A DNA stretch of 64,000 bases. Source: Atherix ibis (Eukaryota > Arthropoda > Insecta > Diptera > Athericidae). The notes under the pieces were generated by a model. That model had not been told where the DNA came from, did not search any database, and saw only the letters and a list, made by a program, of their open reading frames with translations. Position 1 is the first letter of the stretch; every line of letters begins with the position of its first letter. Shown here one piece after another: positions 60,041 to 64,000 of the stretch. The stretch lies in contig OY282606.1 in NCBI GenBank assembly GCA_958298945.1, positions 44,033,920-44,097,919 of the forward strand. The letters are read 5' to 3'. The position numbers and the translations under genes are program-made.

Positions 60041-60396
60041 CATCAGGTGGATTTTTTTTTTTTGCAAATCAGTTTTTTTTTGTTGCCAACGAGCGCAATC
60101 AGAACTGCTCTGTGCCCAATAAAATTTCTATGACTGAGTCCGCAACAAAGATTTTATGCGTCGTCGAATTTTCATCAACCAACGAGTGCAATCAGAACTG
60201 CTCTGTGTGATTTTTTTTTCATTTCTATTCTCGTCTCTATTTTCTGCTCATTTCCTGTGTAACCCATTTGTTCTACTACAGTCGATTTTTTTTTCTTTCT
60301 GTTTAAATATTTGTTTCTATTTTGCAAAAAAAAATTAATATTAAATTCCAATAAAAAAGAACTGATTTGCAACAACAAAAAAAATTCCACCTGATG
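60041..60396. mobile_element. 356-bp MITE with TA flanks in Atg2 intron 1
   Basis: Inverted ends CATCAGGTGG... (60041) and ...CCACCTGATG (60396), each next to TA (60039-60040, 60397-60398). The similarity extends inward with T-runs, GCAAATCAGTT and its complement, about 45 bp in total with indels. No coding sequence. Inside, a 29-bp unit starting CCAACGAG and ending CTGCTCTGTG is repeated at 60086-60114 and 60179-60207, with one difference. The TA duplication suggests a Tc1/mariner-mobilised MITE. Confidence 0.8.
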
Positions 60397-61142
60397 TAAG
60401 GTGGAATTTGTAGAAGAAATAATTTTATTAAATAATTTTTTTCGTTCATTGTAAAAAAAGGACATTTGTTTGATAAATTTTATAATAAAAATCTATTTTA
60501 ACAATTGTTTTATTATTTTTTTTTCATTTGCATTTAATCAACGAATTTTATTAAATAAATTCTATCCGAATTTAAAAGAATGGAATTTCTGATCTTAGTC
60601 AGAAAGCGAACTTTTCTTTTTTTTGAACTTATCATGCTTACTGCGCTCTCATGTCAAAAACACGAACTCTTAGTAGACAACAAAGAAGCCCCACTCCAGC
60701 TCGGCATGCAGTTTCATTTTGCAGTTGATGACCATCCCCTTCTCTAGTATCATTTTCCTTTTTCTTCTTGTGATATGACACAATTCGAAATGATTGGATG
60801 TGCGTGCCTATGAAATCTATCCATCTCGTTTTACTGCATTGTTGTGGTTATGACTCGGCGCTGCTCGTTCATTTTTGTTTTGATTTTTCTTTTCCTGGTT
60901 TATGTGTTCAGTTTCTGACGTTTCTCCCATACAATAACAGGGCTGGCACAAAGTGCATAAAATGCTTTGTTTTTTTGTTGGTGCTATTATTTAGATAGAT
61001 ATAGGTTGTAACATTAGTAGTTTTTTATTTTTGTTAATTAAAGAACATTTTTGACAGGTGTTTTAATTACATTAAACTAAGAATATTATATTGAATAATA
61101 AAAAATATATGCACACATACTAGTAATATTTATTTTACACTT

Positions 61143-61168
61143 CAGGCCAAAAGTATTCGGCCACTTTG
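61143..61168 (+). mobile_element. Solo Tc1-type terminal repeat
   Basis: CAGGCCAAAAGTATTCGGCC followed by ACTTTG resembles the outer end of Tc1-type elements (CAGTGGTGGCCAAAAGTATTC). No partner end or transposase was found nearby. Confidence 0.5.
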
Positions 61169-61482
61169 GTTTAAGGTAAGAAGTTAAATAAAACTCAAAA
61201 ATGAAAATGAACATGCGAAATTTTTTTTTTTTTATAAATTATATTTATTTTTATCTAAAATATGAAAAAAAATGTATTCCTTTATTATTATTATCAAATT
61301 ATAAATGCAATATAAAAAAAAATGCTTGATTTGTTTTTCGTATGAAAGCCTTCTTTATGTTAGATGGCAGTTTGTACACTTCTTCTCTTCTAGCAGTTTA
61401 AAAGGACTCTACACAAGTCTTCGTTCGATTTCTATCTAAGCTCATTCTATAAAACTTGTAGTTGAGCTGGTTATATCATATA

Positions 61483-61980
61483 GGGTGGTCCATCTAGCGG
61501 TTCCAAATTTAAAAGTTCCATTTTAAAAAGTAAATAAAAAATTGAACCTTGTGAAACATAACATCATTTAATGACTGGCCACGGCTGGCCTTACAGTACC
61601 CCATTCGCTCGATACATTTTCGATTGTCTGAGCCTATATCCTTTCAATGGCAACTTTGATTTCGTGTTTCATGGTCTCAATTGTCTGTGGATGGTTTGTG
61701 TAACATTTATCCTTAACGACTCCCCACAGAAAATAATCCAGCGGGCTTAAATCACAGCTCCGAGGCGGCCAATTGACATCAGAATTTCGACTGATTATTC
61801 GGTTTTCGAAAGTTCTCAATATTTCCCAGTTTTCTGGGAATGATGTTGTGTTTTATTATTAAATTTCAATGTTCAATCTTTCTAGTAAAACCGAAAATTT
61901 AAAAAATACACACTAGTTTTTTTTGTATTTGCTTTTTAAAATGGAACTTCTAAATTTGGAACCGCTAGATGAACCACCCT
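61483..61980 (-). mobile_element. ~0.5 kb Tc1/mariner deletion derivative with long TIRs
   Basis: About 50-bp inverted ends starting GGGTGGTCCATCTAGCGGTT (61483) and ending CTAGATGAACCACCCT (61980), flanked by TA-containing sequence. It retains the transposase C-terminal region on the minus strand (61634-61819): ENRIISRNSDVNWPPRSCDL, SPLDYFLWGVVKDKCYTNHP and TIETMKHEIKVAIERI. The first two catalytic blocks and the DNA-binding domain are deleted, so it is non-autonomous. Confidence 0.85.
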
Positions 61981-62149
61981 ATATTTTTCAATCAACCATT
62001 AATTGGGTTTCCTCTCCGAGCATTTCACTACTCAGTAATGTCATCGAGTCTGGTAACCGATCGTACACTGGATAGTCTAGGACCTCCTTTCTCCCATCTA
62101 TTATCTAGTACTAAACCAATTACTTTCAAACTGGTACTTCCAAATAAAT

Positions 62150-62800
62150 GAATCCAATGAAGCCTACAATATCTCTCCAATATTTACTGGTGTTCCAAAG
62201 AAATTCATACTTGTACCTATCTTTTACAACATAAATTCCTATTTGTCGTAACACCTTATTAGCTACATGTAATGAAAACACCTTCCGAAATTCTCTTAGC
62301 TCAAATCAAAACACTCCAGAAGTGGTTTACCAAGTGGATAATAAAAGCAAATGACCGTGAATCTATCCAAGTAACGTTTCCTCTTTGCCTGAACTATATT
62401 CTCCCATATATCTTAATGACTGTGCCATATCACAAACCACTGAAGTTCTCTACCTAGAACTTAATTCAGACAAACGATTGACATGTAAACCACACACAAA
62501 ACTTAAACGACTAAACAGATGATACCTTAGTTTTTAGACACGCTCTACACTCACATTATCCTCGGCAAAGTAGTTTTATACACAACTCGACTGAATGAAA
62601 ATATTAACTTACGAACTCCAACTCGAGGCCTCTCCTCAGCATCAGTGAAAAGAACTTCGTAAAATATTCTTCCCCTTTTATACATCGAGATCTTAATATC
62701 CCTTATGTTCGTGATGTGACTGTGTCTCGTTATAAAAAGTTTCTCTCTCGTCTTCCCAATCATACTAATCCTCTTGTTCGAGAGTTTCTTTATCTATAAA
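62150..62800 (+). mobile_element. Jockey-like LINE reverse transcriptase relic
   Basis: In shifting plus-strand frames: IFTGVPKKFILVPIFYNIN (GVPQGSVLGPLLYNIY), QIKTLQKWFTKWIIKAND, ELNSDKRLTCKPHTKLKR (LDKRLTWKPHI) and, near the 3' end, SRDLNIPYVRDVTVSRYKKF and LSRLPNHTNPLVREFL. This order is the RT-to-C-terminus order of Jockey-clade LINEs. Many indels; inactive. Confidence 0.7.
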
Positions 62801-62949
62801 CACCCTTTGGTGAGTTAATCGTCACTGGTCCCGAGATTTATTAAAATACTAACTTCTAACTTAGTTATATTCACATTTGTAGTTGTAGAAATCGAACTTA
62901 TATTAACATTTATAGTTGTGAAATTAAAGATTTTAATTTGATTCACATG

Positions 62950-63220
62950 TGGTTTCAACGAAATGGCGCCACAAGCGTCAGTGTAATTAGAAATTTTAGT
63001 GGTGGCAATTTGACGCCGTTTGACTTTTTCATGTGGGGCTACAAAAAAATTTTGTTTACGCAGATAATCATTAAACCTTAAAGCATTTACATGTCAACAT
63101 CCGTCAAGTAATGGCCAAATTAAAGTGCGAAATGTGCGAAAAAGTCATTGAAAATTACCTGAAAGGGATCGAGCTCTGCAAGAAGTCTCATGGTGGCCAT
63201 TTGAATAATGGTGACAAAGT
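62950..63220 (+). mobile_element. Tc1/mariner-type transposase relic
   Basis: Reads MWFQRNGATSVSVIRNF, then GGNLTPFDFFMWGYKKILF, and ends KCEMCEKVIENYLKGIELCK and KSHGGHLNNGDK. These are the WFQQDGATCHT, DLTPLDFFLWGY and C-terminal VKRVDLCRRSRGGHLND blocks of the family seen at 11066 and 52500. The part between the first two is deleted. Confidence 0.75.
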
Positions 63221-63566
63221 CTATGCAATATAATTGAATTGGAGGTTATGGGCTCTTCGCGTCACTTTTGCTCTTACGACTACAACCGAAATCAGTAAAA
63301 CCGATTGTAGTTTATTTAACACACGAAATACAATTTTTTCCATATTAATAAAGCAACACAAACCTTGTTTCCTTTCAGTGACTGTCAAAACTAATGAACA
63401 AATATTTATAAAAATTTGCATGGCGTCTTTTTAAGAATGCCAGAAGATAAAACGAAATTTATTTCGCTGATATCGGTTACATCTTTTGCATTTGTCACTG
63501 ACTTATCATATTGTTCTCGTAAAACAAAATTTACAAATTATTGGTAAAAAAATATATTTTTCTCTG

Positions 63567-63946
63567 TAGACTATTTAAAAAAATTGTGAATTCGAATGCT
63601 TTGATACAGAAAGCATATCATAATGATGAACGGAAAAAGCGTATTTGGGAATCTCTTCCGAAGACATTTGAACAAATAATATTATCCATAAGAAATGTAC
63701 TTTGGAGAAAATAATCAAATTGAACTTGAACAATCACCATTTCATATTACAGACGAAAAAATAGATTCCGTACGAGTTTATGTTTATTGGCATGGCCTTT
63801 TTTGCTTATATTCTTCGGATTCAATCAGTTGGAATCTTATTACGGAAATCTTGAAACAATTTGCACGTACAAATTCCAATAGAAAAAAATGTGTATACCA
63901 AATGGCACGTAATAATACATTTTCGGAATGTTATTATCAATAAAAT
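63567..63946 (+). other. Unassigned reading frames near window end
   Basis: A splice-acceptor-like TTTTTCTCTGTAG ends at about 63566. One frame then runs to the TAA at about 63711 (containing KAYHNDERKKRIWESLPK), and a second, +1-shifted frame runs 63695-63943 (82 codons, MYFGENNQIELEQSPF...). I do not recognise either product, and neither resembles the next part of ATG2. It could be a decayed gene or element, or chance. Confidence 0.25.
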
Positions 63947-64000
63947 AAGCGTATTTTTGCCATTTCAACTGTAAATAATAAGATTATTCGCATAATCATT

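Larger units (their letters stand above)
59938..64000 (+). other. Atg2: Atg2 intron 1 (open at window end)
   Basis: Begins GTAAAC at 59938. It is filled with transposon pieces (60041-60396, 61143-61168, 61483-61980, 62150-62800, 62950-63220). A reading frame at 63695-63943 remains unassigned. Confidence 0.7.

Noticed and set aside
1..64000. CRISPR arrays, operons, tRNA or rRNA genes
   Set aside because: The DNA is eukaryotic; no regularly spaced repeats, no T-loop/GTTCGA context forming a cloverleaf and no rRNA segments were found by eye.

Overview
The window is nuclear DNA of an insect, most probably a higher fly (Diptera, Schizophora; a tephritid-like fly is my guess, low confidence). It is very A+T rich, has spliced genes, and carries many mariner/Tc1-type transposon copies. 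Only three host genes can be supported: scarecrow (scro, the NKX2.1-type homeobox gene, minus strand), mitochondrial ribosomal protein S5 (mRpS5, plus strand) and the first coding exon of the autophagy lipid-transfer gene Atg2 (plus strand). From memory all three lie on chromosome arm 3L (Muller element D) in Drosophila, so the layout is a plausible Muller D segment.

Region by region: (1) 1-15370 appears to be the second coding intron of scro. It holds decayed Tc1/mariner and non-LTR remnants, and the homeobox exon is not in the window. (2) 15371-18539 holds scro coding exons 2 and 1. Exon 1 carries the TN (Groucho-binding) motif and exon 2 the NKX2.1-type GWYG...DPRF motif. (3) 18540-30138 is scro upstream sequence, A+T rich with simple repeats and no recognised gene. 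(4) 30139-54640 is a transposon-rich block. It holds three mariner copies of one family (30141-31362, 38271-39487, 48725-49962; a related 3' end opens the window at 1-215), an irritans/Himar-like mariner (45835-47073), a mauritiana-type deletion derivative (32869-33622), a mellifera-like mariner split by an RTE retrotransposon (41585-43540), two ~1 kb mariner-like relics with repeated internal modules, a three-layer nest (52500-54640) and several near-perfect hairpins. (5) 56737-58151 is mRpS5, with one 74-nt intron. (6) 58200-64000 is the Atg2 leader, its first coding exon (59770-59937) and the start of a long intron containing two short terminal-inverted-repeat elements, a Jockey-like LINE relic and a Tc1/mariner relic.

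The host genes do not form a pathway: scro is a neural and pharyngeal transcription factor, mRpS5 belongs to the mitochondrial small ribosomal subunit, and Atg2 works in autophagosome growth. I found no evidence of a novel multi-gene system. The most notable signals are transposon nests dated by target-site duplications, small deletions between short direct repeats in the mariner copies, a mariner whose catalytic spacing is shortened from D34D to D30D, and two long hairpins that could make small RNAs.
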